Assembly (NCBI GenBank): GCA_027579435.1
Contig: JANBPK010001212.1
Span: 1 to 64,000 of the forward strand
Origin: Candolleomyces eurysporus
Lineage: Eukaryota > Basidiomycota > Agaricomycetes > Agaricales > Psathyrellaceae
DNA length: 64,000 nt
Direction of reading: 5' to 3'
Shown here: positions 1-11,307 of the stretch, piece by piece
Layout of the letters: every line of letters starts with the position of its first letter
Numbering within the stretch: position 1 is the first letter of the stretch
Program-made: the position numbers and the translations under genes
The notes under the pieces: model-generated
Seen by the model: only the letters and a program-made list of their open reading frames with translations
Database searches by the model: none
Told to the model about the DNA's origin: nothing

Positions 1-1066
1 GGAATCAACGTCTTGGGATTCTTGGTTCATGAGCCCATGATCAGCATTTAGAGAGTCGATGATGATGCCGGCGCTGTTGACGTTCACTGGGTTGGAGCCC
101 GACGTTGCAATGCTGGAACCAGCACTATTTCTCCACGTCCTGCCTGAAATCATATCTGCATTTAGTACACCATAAGGGGGACGAATCGAGAAAAAGCCCT
201 TGCCTCGATCGTCAGAATAGAAATACACTGTGTCGTGATTCGTTAGACCGCCGTTGTTGCACATCACTCCTCCAGCCTGTTCTCTCCAAGTACCAGTGAC
301 ATGGAGACGGCCATTTCGATAAGTAAAGCCATGAATGTACAGGTTCCTTGCGTTGCTCCTGACACCGTTAGTCGAGGTGTATGCCCCTGAGGACGACGCC
401 CAAGACCCAACGTTGGACCATGCACCATTCCGATACTCCGCAAGCTGGGTCGCGCCATTCCCGGAAACACCAGACCGATAGACGAATTGCAAGTTGTTAT
501 CTGGTGTGATGACGAACTGGGGATACGTGACTTGGCTATGCCAAGAATTAAAATCGACAGATTCATTGGAAAATAGCTTGGAGAGCTCACCTTCCTAGCC
601 CGCTCAAAGTCGTCGTGATAGATCCAAACCGACTAGCCACCCAACTCGCTCCGTTGGTCGCAAGCCCAGGCTCGGAAACGGTATAATACACCACCGTACT
701 ATGACAATCCAATGCCACATGAATCTTTCCATCCGACGGCGACACACCCAAGGTAATCACATTGTGCGAATCATTCGTTGAAAGCTGTCGCGGCAGCTGC
801 AGCGTCGTCCAAGCTCCAGTAGAATTCACGGGCCTTCGAGCGAGGATAGCATACCTCGAGGAGGTATACCACGCAGCGTATTGGTAGTTTCCATGAGTAA
901 GGACACCAGAGAGTTGGAATGAGTTGACGTTGACTAGGCCATCGTAGGACACGAAATATATCCCTCTCGCATCGAGTTCGTTGTTAGAGACGAGGCTCAC
1001 AGTTGGAGCTGAGAGTACGGCAGAGATAGCGTACACCAGCCAGACGAGGCTGAACTGTACGAGCAT
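1..1066 (-). CDS. Secreted BNR-repeat (BNR_4-like) protein, 3' end outside the window
   Basis: Exons complement(<1..535, 591..1066); the 55-bp intron is GT-AG and joins in frame. The start at 1066 is preferred over an in-frame ATG at 1102 because the protein then opens with a signal-peptide-like stretch (MLVQFSLVWLVYAISAVLSA). Hallmarks of the BNR repeat-containing PF15892 family follow: YRSGVSGNG about 60 residues into exon 2 territory, then HGFTYRNGRLH, a TGTWRE motif, NHDTVYFYSDDRG and GRTWRNSAG. Family members are secreted beta-propeller proteins; some relatives are polysaccharide lyases acting on rhamnose/glucuronate polymers, so a role in glycan breakdown is possible but not shown. A second 39-bp intron (after the YSDDRG block) is possible: it has a GT, a TACTAAAT branch-like site and a CAG, but the frame is open either way. 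The C-terminus is missing. Confidence 0.78.
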
Positions 1067-1964
1067 CGTTGTGGGCCAGAGGTGTGAGAAGCTCGAGGTC
1101 AACGCAGTCGCGTTAAAAGACGAGCGGACCGCTTCACATCCCTTTTCTCCTCGTCTTCCCCAGCCCCCGGAGAATCTGGAGAATGCGGGGTAATCGTGAC
1201 CTTGGGTGCTTCGAATTCCCGGAGAAAATCATTCAGGACCATGCTTGTCGCCTATATCTCGGAAAGGCGACCAGTAGTTGTTGCGCTTGCAGCGCTTAAT
1301 GCCCAATATCGAGCAGGTTCAAAAGCCAGGTTTCTAGGGGTAAGAGAGGGTTAGAAAACGAAATATGGGGTCCGCTGAGAATTACGTCTCATTCGAGGTA
1401 ATCTTTGGGACTAGAGTGGTTGCCCTAATAGCCAACACTAGCTTTCGGAATGATGGAAGTTTTGAAGAAAGCGCGGCAGCCGAGTCCGATGCAAACACAT
1501 CCACAGGATCTGTCTGCTGATCATCATCCCCGTGTATGGCAACACCCATGCGCACGCCGTCAGTGAGGCGCCAAACGTTCGAAGAACACGGGAACAGGTG
1601 AATTTGATGTATGTAATGTAGGGACAATAAGATAAGATAATTGTACATACAAGTTTGGACGAAAGCGAGGGAACATGGGGAGTAGCAACGATAGCAGAGG
1701 AGGGGAGGGGTGAGAGTGAGTGTGGCCATAGCAGAGAGAACGACTGAAAAGACAGGCAGCAGAGAAAGGATGGTCAAAGATGACCTTATCGAGAGAAGTA
1801 CATCCGTCCGTACGCAACGCGATCTCGGATCGGTATCCAGAGGTATATGTACACAAACAACACACACACGCACACACTTCCATTCATCCACCCAGACAAA
1901 CGAACATAACAGATAGACGACGATCCGGACCCACACACAATTTATCAGATGTCACTACTTATCG
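1067..1964. other. Non-coding: promoter of the BNR gene and 3' flank of the kinesin gene
   Basis: About 900 bases separate the BNR start from the kinesin stop. The part next to the BNR gene is its presumed promoter and the part next to position 1965 the kinesin 3' UTR. A 184-codon minus-strand reading frame (1382-1936) covers most of it. Its upstream half is low-complexity (Cys/Val/Leu from CA/GT repeats near 1860) and resembles nothing I know. Its last 60 codons have balanced composition, so a small unrecognised exon cannot be excluded. Confidence 0.5.
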
Positions 1965-4900
1965 TCATGAACGCGCCGCGGTGGACTCGGGGATGTTCTC
2001 CTTATCTCCAAACAACCGTCCTCCGCCAGGCGTAGGAGTCTGCGCAGCCTTCATGCTCTTCCACCTATTCGCTGTATTCAGTGACGGCACAGGCATCTGA
2101 CTGACAGATTTCGCGAGCAACTGGTGTTCCACCTCGAGCTCATCAAAGCTCATCTCGCTCATCGCCGCGAAATCTTCTTCCGGCATGGCCTGTTCCAGCA
2201 GGCTTGGCTGGTTCTTCATCGAATCCGATAGGCGCACAGGAGATTCATGTTCAGTAATGGTGTTCTTGTTCTGTGGGTCGGATGCCGATGTCGACGTCGT
2301 CTTGCGATTCGAGAAGAGATACGATGCAAATGACCCGGAATCCATGGACGACACGCGGGTTGCTTGTTTGGCTTGCTGGCGTTCCGCAAACGCCGCGTGA
2401 GCTCCTCCAGGGGTGGGCATGGGGAGGTTGCTCATTTTCGACGGGCCTAGGGAGTCAAACTTGCTCACGAACGAGGCCAGTGCCTGGCGTTCAACTTCCA
2501 GCTTCATACGCGTCTACAGAGGAGGGCGGCGGTCAGATGACGCAATCCAAGAAACTCGAACTTGATAACACGTACCTTCTTCTCCTTCTCTAGTTGTTTC
2601 ACAAGCTCATCAGCCCACCTCTCTTTCTCCTCCCTCTTCCGAACTTCTTCCTCGAGCTTAACCTGCCACTCCCTCTCAACGTCTTCTCTCACAGCACGTA
2701 GAGGCTCTCCAAGATTGTCTTCGTATCCCTTTACCACAATCTCGAGTTCCCTGATGGTCTTCGCCTGGTCCGCAATCATCTTAGCTTTCTCGTTTTCAGG
2801 AGCGTCGATGGGCAGAGGTGGACGAGCCGTCAAGGCCGCTTCGAGTGAGAGGATCTGGGTAGCCTGAGACTCTATCTGATTGCGAGCTGCCAGAAGCTCT
2901 TGTTGGAGCTATAAAACCGGTTAAGCAAGGTATATCCCGGCCAACTAAGGATAGACTCACTTGGTACGGCGACAAATCAAAGTCTATCTTCGAAGGGCTA
3001 CTAGGTCTCGAATCATCGCCTTTGGCTTCATCGACAGTCTGACTTGTAAGAATAAGTTTCGTGAGTTGCTGAATTCGACCATTCAGATCTCTCATCGCCT
3101 TCGACTCGTCGATTTGCTAAAAGCACATGTTAGGGATGTCTGCCACCTAGACCGCAAAGACAGTGATAACGAACCTCGCGAGCCGACAATCTTCTGTTCC
3201 TGACAGGTGCCTCAGCCTCTCGTTCAGCCAACCTCTTCTTCAGATCTTCAATTTCCTTGCGGTACCGTTCAATGAGCGCGTCAGTGTCGACAACTTCCTT
3301 CTTCTGGGCATTGAGTTTGACGCTCTTAATCCTCTTCGCGAATAGCAGAGTACTCGTCGACTCGGCGATTGCAGAAGGGTCGGGGTTGATGGTGCAGATA
3401 ACGCTTATTCGTGCATTCCCCGAGAGTGAAGGTTGAAGGAGTCGAGTGAGCTTTGAATTGCGGAAAGGAACGTGGTCGCTAGAAGCGTCATTAGTACGAT
3501 ACAACGTTCGATCGAATTGTACCCTACCTCTTCTTCTTCGCAGAATTGTCTGCTAGAGTTTGAATGACAGTGCCAAGGGTGAGTAGACTAGACAGCCGTC
3601 AGAAAGAGAAAAGACTGCAAAGAGAGGGGGATGCAAACCTGGTATTAATATATTTCCCTTCTCGCGTACGCTCCTTGTCTGAAGTCGCCTTTTCAGAACC
3701 AGCCAAATCGATAAGACTCTAGAACGAAAATGAGCTCAAGCTTCGAAAAGGTCACGATAGACGTACCAGGACGGACGTCTGCACACTCCTCCCACCACGG
3801 GCCTGCAACTTGGGCCCTCCGAGACCCGGCGTCTGTCTTCCACTAAGTCCAGGCGTTTGTCGCCCATTGGGTCCAGGAGTCTGTCGTCCATTATAAGAAG
3901 GCGTCGTCGCCCTCGTCGGAGCGTCATCGTCATCATCAACATCCAACCCCCCACCCCGCTCTCGACTCTCAATCACCAATCGGAACACGCTATGACTCCG
4001 ACTACTCCTAGAGTTCCAGTCGGTGCATGCCGTCCGTCGATTGCTTTCTCCCCTCTTCAACACCTCCTTCACGCCCTTCAAACTTGTCACCACCTCCTCC
4101 CTGAGGGGCGTCAAAATCATATCACCTCCATTGGCCCCTCCCTGGATCTGCACAGGATTCGCAGCGGCCATCGAAGGCGGAGCCAACAAATCGTGAATGT
4201 TCTCGTTATAAATCTCGAGGTACGAGCACCTTAACAGGTACTCCCTCGTCGGCGTGCGCTTAATAAACCCAAAAACGTCTTTCATAGAGCGAGGGATAAT
4301 ACCCGGTTCGTCTTCGTCTCCACTCAGAGTGAAGGTCTTTCCTGACGCAGTTTGTCCATACGCGAAGATGACTGCATTGTAGCCATCCATGGCGGCATGA
4401 ACGTGGGATCGTGCAACGGTGGTGTAGATAGGTTTGTTAGGTGTCCCAGTGAGTACGGCGTCGAAGTTGAATGAGGTGGTAGTGGTAGCGGATGCTGCGT
4501 GTTTGCTCCAGTTGGCGTCTAGTTTAATTCCGTTCTCGCTTTGAACGGGGATCCATGCAGAATGTGAATCGGTTGGTCGAATTCTGATGCATTGCGAGTC
4601 AGTGGCAGGATCATCAAACGACGAGACGCGAAAGAGAGAGTACGCACCGAACGGAAACCATAACTTTATCTTCCTTGCCATGGTCTCGGGCAGCAGCTTT
4701 CAACCAGGCTTCGTCGATCTCTCCAGAGATATCACCAGGCTCAACGGTCTGGAAGTCAACGAGGACCGACTCGGGATCCACATTGCTCACATCCATTTCG
4801 CTGGTAGCTGGCATCAGCATAGGACTCTTGCAGGGTGATACAGGTGTTCGTGGGCGGCTTGTAGTGCCATTCTTCGTGGGCGTTCCAGGTACGGGCGCAA

Positions 4901-5141
4901 GCGTGGCGGATGGCTTGGGTTTTAGATTCTTGCGCGACTCGATGGAAAGCGGGGCCTTGTATTTCTTGTTGGCTGTCAGGAGCGGTGTCGCCGGCGTCTT
5001 GACGGAAGATTTCGAGAGGGAGTCCAGGGAAGATACTGAGGACATTGAAGAGATTGAGGTTGCACGTTTAGGAGTGAATAGCGGTGTCCGGGTCGATTTC
5101 GAACTTGCGGGGGTGCTTGGGATCTTGCTGGTGGAGCTCAT
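1965..5141 (-). CDS. Kinesin motor protein, kinesin-7 (CENP-E/Kip2)-like
   Basis: Eight exons: complement(1965..2513, 2576..2908, 2961..3116, 3175..3478, 3528..3587, 3639..3718, 3767..4583, 4648..5141), total 2793 nt, 930 aa. A Ser/Thr/Pro-rich N-terminal extension (about 1-155) precedes the motor domain (about 158-555). Motor motifs: VSVRIRP, P-loop GQTASGKT (about 241-248), switch I region NSRSSRSH, switch II LIDLAGSE, and FRNSKLTRLLQPSLSG with ICTINP. An unusual insert between switch I and switch II carries an acidic run and repeated GRQTPG units. The neck and stalk (from about 570) are charged and coiled-coil-like (LIERYRKEIEDLKKRL and EREWQVKLEEEVRKREEKE regions), and the tail contains PTPGG motifs and a KEN box (DKENIP) near the C-terminus. 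Plus-end directed microtubule motors of this family act in spindle and nuclear/vesicle transport; the P-loop variant and N-terminal extension fit fungal kinesin-7. The KEN box would fit cell-cycle-regulated degradation (inference). Confidence 0.93.
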
Positions 5142-6498
5142 GATTGAGGTATCGTCTGGCGGTGGACTTGCTGGCCCATAAACTGGAATCGCGGTTGTTT
5201 GGGGTGTTGGAAAATCGGCTTGAACGCTGTTGCCTCGAGTTCAACTTTTGATGAACCGTGGAAACTTGCTCTACGCGACGCTTCACGTGGCCGCGATAAG
5301 GATGGGGATGAGCGGTCCGCCCGGCACTGGGGGGGCCGGGGTATTGGGAGTCTCGAAGGGCCTTTGGCTTGCAAGCTGTTAGCTGTTAGCATCGCTTTCC
5401 AAAGTATAATTTTACCAGATGGGTCGCCTTGCAGCAGTAAAATTTCTTCCGAGATACGATCTTTCTTGTCGGCATTGACAACTCTCGCTCCCCATTCGCC
5501 TTCACACCATCGTGTCCGAATCTTCAAAGCTATTTTGCTCATACCCGGCTCTACTGATGTTATAAGAATATAGCACAAGGTCAAGGTTACGGGATCGGAG
5601 ACCAGCTCACCGGGGTCATTTGTCAAACCAACAGTGCGAGATTGGTCGGAACACCTTATGCACAATTACTAACCGAGCACTAAAATGCCCAAAGATGCGA
5701 TACCAATCGGATGGTGCACCTAGGCGCTCAACGGAACAATGATCAATTGCCCATAAACTGTATGACGAGGGAATAAACATGGTACGGTCATGTCTGTGCA
5801 CTCATCTAATCTCGGACTTTGATGTGGGTCACCCCCCGCTCTCGGAGTCGGAGATTTGGAGGCAGGAGCGGTACTTGTCTAAAGTCAATTCAAAAACGGG
5901 ATCAGTCCGCATTGGATTTGAAGTTTTCAGGCAAAAGGTGAACAACACACGCACCATGCATTCCGGCTAGCAGCCGTGCTGCGCTCTCCCATGCGCACGA
6001 GCGAAAGATAGGGTGAAACATGATTAGATTCCGTTTGCACGAATTGAGGGATGAACCCTTTCTTGAAGCTGTTCGTGCCATGTGTTGATGCTGATCGTGG
6101 ATCCTGACATCGTCACACTTGCAGGGCACACATGCAAAAGAGCGTTCCCAAGCTCACAAATAGGCAGCGGAGTAGAATCATTGCCTCGGTAACGCAAGAC
6201 GGCGTCCGGGGTGTACCTGTCATTACGAGCCCACAGGAAAAGCTTGAGGGGACAGAGCTTCACGAGGCTTCATGATGAGATCCTATCACTCAGCGATCGG
6301 AGACAGTATACCTGCCTTGTAAATGAAATCAGAATGTCCACAACGAGAAACTCACTCTGAGATATGTTCCGACGGTCTGCCAATGAATCATATCAATCAA
6401 AAAGCTTTCCAGTTTCGAAAGGGATCGCAGCTGCATTGGCTAGTCGTTCGATCAAGTTCGAATACACATTGCATGGTCAATGATTTCGTCCGAAAGCA
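5142..6498. other. Intergenic: kinesin promoter and 3' side of the GFA gene
   Basis: No gene is recognised in these 1.36 kb. The first few hundred bases upstream of 5141 are the likely kinesin promoter. Open frames on the minus strand here (for example 5138-5665) have no motif and overlap the kinesin start. Nothing resembling a tRNA or rRNA was seen. Confidence 0.55.
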
Positions 6499-7240
6499 CT
6501 AAGCCTTGTACAGCTTATTTTTCTTGTGCCAGCTCTCCAGAGTTTCGGGTCCATAGTCGTCATAGGTTTCCTTCTTTCCCTCGGGAAGCTTAACGTACGC
6601 GGGCTTGGAGTTCAACTTGATGCAAACCTTTCGGATAAATGAGTTAATGTGAGCGATGAAGTTTAAGGAGTCTGAGACAATGAACACTGCGCACCATCGT
6701 GTCAGGGATTTCAAGTTCAGGGGAATCAATAGCTGACGCAAAAGGATGCAGGTACTCGGGCCTATGGTACGGTAAATGAGTTTCCGACAAGGGAGGAAGA
6801 CTAGGACCAAAAACTCGCCAAGTCTCATCGTAGAGCCATAGCATAGAAGAACATTTCTTGCAAAAATTCCTCTCAGACGAGGCGATACGTTCCTCTGGAG
6901 TATCACGGTCGAGAACCGCTTTATAGATCCTGTAAATTGGCGGATTCATGGATGGTACCGCAGTTCGCATGAGCATCCACGGTCATCTCTGGGGTGGCGT
7001 ACCCAATATTATCTTTCCCTTCAACCTTTAGGGTCTTGCTATGCGCTCCTAAATTAATGGAACCGCCAGCGCCGCCAACCTTGCGACAGATGGAACAGAG
7101 ACACAACTATCACAAATGAGAATCAAAGCATTCAAATCACTAGAACGGGTTCACCGTACCTGATACGGCACCGGGGTGCTTGATTGTACAGAAAATTTGA
7201 CTGCACCGCAGTGACAGCTACCTTTCAATTCAACAGGCAT
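6499..7240 (-). CDS. GFA/CENP-V-type zinc-binding protein
   Basis: Exons complement(6499..6627, 6695..6929, 7003..7106, 7160..7240), 549 nt, 182 aa. The N-terminus carries the family's first zinc ligands (MPVELKGSCHCGAVKF), followed across intron 1 by CLCSICRK. The DNIG...Y block lies at the exon 2/3 junction and the NFCKKCSSMLWLYDETW block completes the second zinc site. This is the fold of glutathione-dependent formaldehyde-activating enzyme and CENP-V. The conserved residues are all present and the length fits the family (130-200 aa). Most fungal members have no proven substrate, so formaldehyde/glutathione chemistry is a family-level guess. All introns are 53-73 bp and GT-AG. Confidence 0.9.
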
Positions 7241-8474
7241 GGTAGATATGCAGATATTAGGACCAGGATGGAGTCGGCTATCTACCCGAGTAGCCTTTAT
7301 AAGGAGATTGTCGATGACGTCTGGTCTAGGTCCAGGGGAGGCACATGATCGACTCTGGGCTTCACGGCCAGGAGATTCGAAGTTGGAGCGCTATCGCGTC
7401 GCTAGCGAGCATATTCTCCACAACCATGGTGACAGATAAAGTCAAGAAGGGACAAGAGGCGGAGCGTCGAGGATCGAGCGGAAATACAATTGCCGAACAT
7501 TGACTGTAGAAAATTCGAGCGCCGACTCCGGGTGCTGCCGACGTGTATACCGCCGCCCGCGCGCAATTTTTTCCTTTCCTCAGAAGATATGCCACGCTGG
7601 TCGCCGTGGCCCTCCACCACCGACACAGTGCCATGGGCTTTCGAGTCCATTTTTCTTCGAGAACAACACCAGTCTAGGAAGTGTTCCGGTGCACATTTAT
7701 ATGTCGGGGCATGTCGATTTTTGCTGGGATATCTCATCTTTGTTTTACCTGATCTCGTCTGGAGGGTGGATGGAAAGGGATTCGCGTCTAAAGGTGTGTA
7801 TTAAGCTGTTTCTGCTTTGCATACCCTTCCCTTCACTGCACTTTCTTGCTATGCGGTCGATGATACCAAAATTATACTGATTTTAATGAGCCTGACTCGT
7901 TTTACGAGATTGACGATTTTCTATCGCTGAGACTACTCCTTCTTATATCCTTTCGCTTCGATCTTTCTCATTACTAACTGCATCTTCTCCTTTTCAGGTA
8001 GTCATTTACTGCAGTCTCGTGTATATCTACTGTTCATCAATAGTATGATGCCTTTATCCCCTACGCGTCCTTCAGTCCGTTCCGAGTACGCTGCCCAAAT
8101 GCCGTCGAATCTACCGGTGGTTTGGCCCCTCCTACTACTCCGTGAAGCCCGTAAGTGACGGGCTCGCTGGTCCGTCCATGTACAGACGGAATCACGAATT
8201 CGTCGAAATCATGACCGAGCGCTGAGGCTGTCCTTCAGTTGCGTATTAAAGATGCATATAGTAAATTGACGTTATTCATACAATGTGGAGGGTTTTGACT
8301 ACATAATTCTACATGTACAACAAATGTGAGTGGCATAATTTATTCCCGGTGGTGGTCCATCCATCCTGTGAATCTATAACCAGACGAAAGCTTGGCAAAA
8401 GCGAAAAAGCGAAAAGAATGTGATGAGCATCATGAATCGAAAACCATCTACCTCTCAATCCGTCGACCTCTGAG
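7241..8474. other. Intergenic: GFA promoter and 3' flank of the transcription factor gene
   Basis: No coding sequence recognised. Overlapping open frames near 7360-7880 on both strands have no recognisable motif and no paralogue in the window. The stretch from about 7880 to 8390 is AT-richer and without long open frames. Confidence 0.5.
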
Positions 8475-11307
8475 TCAATGGAGGCTCAAGAGCGCCGACA
8501 ACGGGCCCGAGAGCAAAGGAACATTGTCGACCTCCAACTCCATCCCGGCGCTCATGAGGTCCTGGATCCTGGTCGGCAACTGCACCCCCTTCCTCAAATA
8601 CGCTTTGACACGCTCCATCCACGAGTTGATCAGCTTACACCGGTCCTGAGCCTCATTCTCCGTAGGAGACGGCGCCAAATCCAAACTTCCCTCCCTTGCC
8701 GCCTGCAACGCGTAATGCGCCAACCAGTAGAACGGCGCCGCAGCGCAAAAAATGGGCGTCTCCATAAACCCAGCCTTCTCCAATAGTATCGCGTCCGGAT
8801 TGGTCCTCCACATCTGTAACCAGTTATGCAGAGCGTACTGGTTTGACATGTTCTTGGATTCCGTGGCCGCGGCCGCTTCGAGAAGATGCGTAGCACCATT
8901 CGACGTCGCAACCACACCTGGCGGTCCTCCTGCTCCTCCGAGGCGTGGGGTTTCGTCGGAGTAAAATGTCTTCGAAGCCTGAGGCGAAGATGTTTCGAAG
9001 GATGGTATGGATGAGGATCATGTGAGAGAAGGGGTTGAAATGAAGTCGCATCCCCGAGGGACCAGGGTCGTCCAGAGCGGCGAGGGCTCGTCGCATGCTC
9101 AACGAGGATAAGCGCCGCGGCCCAACCGCGTAGGGTGAAGGCGTGTGCAGCATTTGGTACCACTCCTTCACGCTTTCGGCTGTCCAGAGGCTGTCGTCGC
9201 ATGGGAGATGAATGTCAATTTCCGATGGATGGAAGATGGGCATCATCGAGAAGTAGGCGCAATTGGCACAGTCTTGGACATATGCGAAAAACACGACCCT
9301 GTTTGAGATAAAATGAAATGAGATCAGAGAAAGGTTAGATGTGCATACATTAAAGGGCAATAGTGAAAAGGATGCTGGCTTACCGTTTCAGGGTTTCATA
9401 CCGAGCCCACTCTCGCCAGGCCGTGTCCAGAGCGTAAGGGTTGCTTAAGTCCGGCGGTGTCCAAGTGCTCAGCAACCTGATTAAGCCAATCCGGCGAATC
9501 ATCTGCATGATACTTGTCAATGAAATGCCCCTGGCTACAATTCGGGAGATGGGACAATACCGTTACGACAACACCGTGGAATAGCCTACTCGTCCCGAGC
9601 CTGTCGGGCTGCCTTGAGAGAAGGTTCCAGGACTGAAGCAATACTACCGCCATGATAAGCGAGAACCGATCCTTCAAGGTACAATTGGGCTTGGACTGCG
9701 AGAGAAACGGGCAAATTCATCCCATTCAATTGGAGTCGCATCAGTACCTTGCCCTATTTCGTACTGCAATGGAAGAGAGAAGTACTCACGAATTCGGCGA
9801 TTAGATTGTCTCCGAGGTACTCCAGCGTTCTCGAGACAAATGCCAATGAACCTTGAGTTTTCGCGAACACCGCACCACAAGCCTGCATGGCCATAACAAG
9901 CATCGGGTGCTTATCCTCCATTGTCCATGTTGGTCGATGAATAAGCGGTATTTGTGTTGAAAACATCGTGAAGAATGAATTTACTGCGAATGACAAAGCG
10001 GATACCGTTCAGTACCCTTTTTGAACAAATGAAGACGAAACTTACAATATGAATTCAACTCCTCGGATTCCGAATTCGCCCTTGTTGCAGGCGCCGAGGA
10101 ATCAAACAATGGGGTGTCAAGAACAGTGGGGACATGATGTGCAGGGGAAGAAGCGTTGGAAAAGGTAGGTGATGTCAGAGAAGAGAGCCCGCAAAGCAAG
10201 TCCTGGTTGCTATTATGGGAAGGGGTGTGAAAATTTAAACCCTGGCTGCTTGGTAAACCGGTGAAAATGTTCCCAGTATCGGACTCTGACGGAAAGCTCG
10301 AGGTTTGGGGGCGGTCTGTGGGCGAGATGAGGTCGGGGATATCGGGAAGAAAGGCATTGCTGGTGTCCTGGGGTTGAGGGGGGAGAGGAAAGAAGTCGTT
10401 GAAATGGCAGTCAATATCCAGACTGTCAAAATTGAATTCGACAACGTTATTCATCATGTCAAGGCTCGACGATGGCCGGGAGGATGACGAGGACGAGGAC
10501 GAGCCGGGGGATACACCTGGGAGTCCGAACATTCCGATATCCATATGGCTTCCCGATGCCGGAGAAGAGTGAATTGAGTCGGGTAGAGAAGACGCAAGAC
10601 TGACGGGCGAGGGGTAAATAACTGAATACTGCGTTGTAGGTGGCGACGGTACGGACGATGTGTGCATCTCCCCGGAAGACGGAAGTCCAAGCGATGCGCT
10701 TTCTGAGCTCCTTGGGCTCTCAGAGCTACTCTGGCCCCTCTTCGCAGCTCTCCGGTTCCTCGAAGCCTCTGGGTCGTTGATAAAGACGCATTCCCGCCCA
10801 CGAGCAATGCATTTAGAGCAGGGGAGTTGGAGGTTGCATTTCACTTTAGATTCGGCGCAGGCCTAAGAATCAGGGTCAACGACAACACATCCAGTTGAGG
10901 GACCATGAGCAGTAACTCACCTGGCATGATTTCCTTCGTGAACGGTTGGAGTTTCGCCTATGTATAGGAAGAGATGAATGATAATCACTGTGGAAAACAG
11001 CGGCACTTACGAGTCCCCGCATGTTCGCTTGTGCCTCGTCAGGAGATCACTCCTCGTGAATTCCGCCGAACAGACCTAACAGCAGTTCAGCCACCGCCGC
11101 CAACGAGCCATATGGCAGTGAGCACTTACTTCGCATTTGTGTGAGCGCTCATTTGTGTCTGTGGGTTAGTGTGAGAAGGGATGCCGACAACTGAGACATA
11201 CAGTGATGAGAGCACTCACGAGAGCGTAGGTGACGGTTCAGGTGCGTCGTACGGGTGAACTTCGCTGGACACAGCGAGCAAAACTTCGTCTGAGGCAATG
11301 AAGGCAT
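8475..11307 (-). CDS. Transcription factor with two C2H2 fingers, a Zn2Cys6 cluster and a fungal_trans domain
   Basis: Nine exons: complement(8475..9298, 9384..9502, 9561..9695, 9790..9983, 10046..10862, 10921..10957, 11011..11075, 11130..11158, 11220..11307), about 769 aa. Finger 1 (FCSLCPAKFTRTTHLNRHLRSH) and finger 2 (CEVCSAEFTRSDLLTRH) are followed by a binuclear zinc cluster (SCQACAESKVKC...CSKCIARGREC). A Ser/Pro-rich linker follows, then a fungal_trans (PF04082-like) region beginning YLNSFFTMFSTQIPLIHRPTW and continuing through LLQSWNLL, FHGVVVTMIRR and NPFSHMILIHTILRN. The spliced sum leaves one extra base: the frame of the last exon must shift by one near 8970-9010, so either an indel error or a real lesion is present; no GT donor exists there. 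It is divergent from the PKS at 13400 and is the natural candidate for its regulator (inference from position). Confidence 0.86.

Noticed and set aside
1382..1936. Long minus-strand open frame between the BNR and kinesin genes
   Set aside because: Half of it comes from CA/GT-repeat DNA and no family is recognisable; treated as intergenic with a caveat.
5138..5665. 175-codon minus-strand frame upstream of the kinesin
   Set aside because: It overlaps the kinesin start region and promoter, has no motif and no paralogue.
9674..9880. Alternative splice in the transcription factor using the CAG at about 9765
   Set aside because: It leads to a TGA after 25 codons, while the 94-bp intron (9696-9789) restores the conserved SKPNCTLKDRFSLIMAVVLLQ frame.
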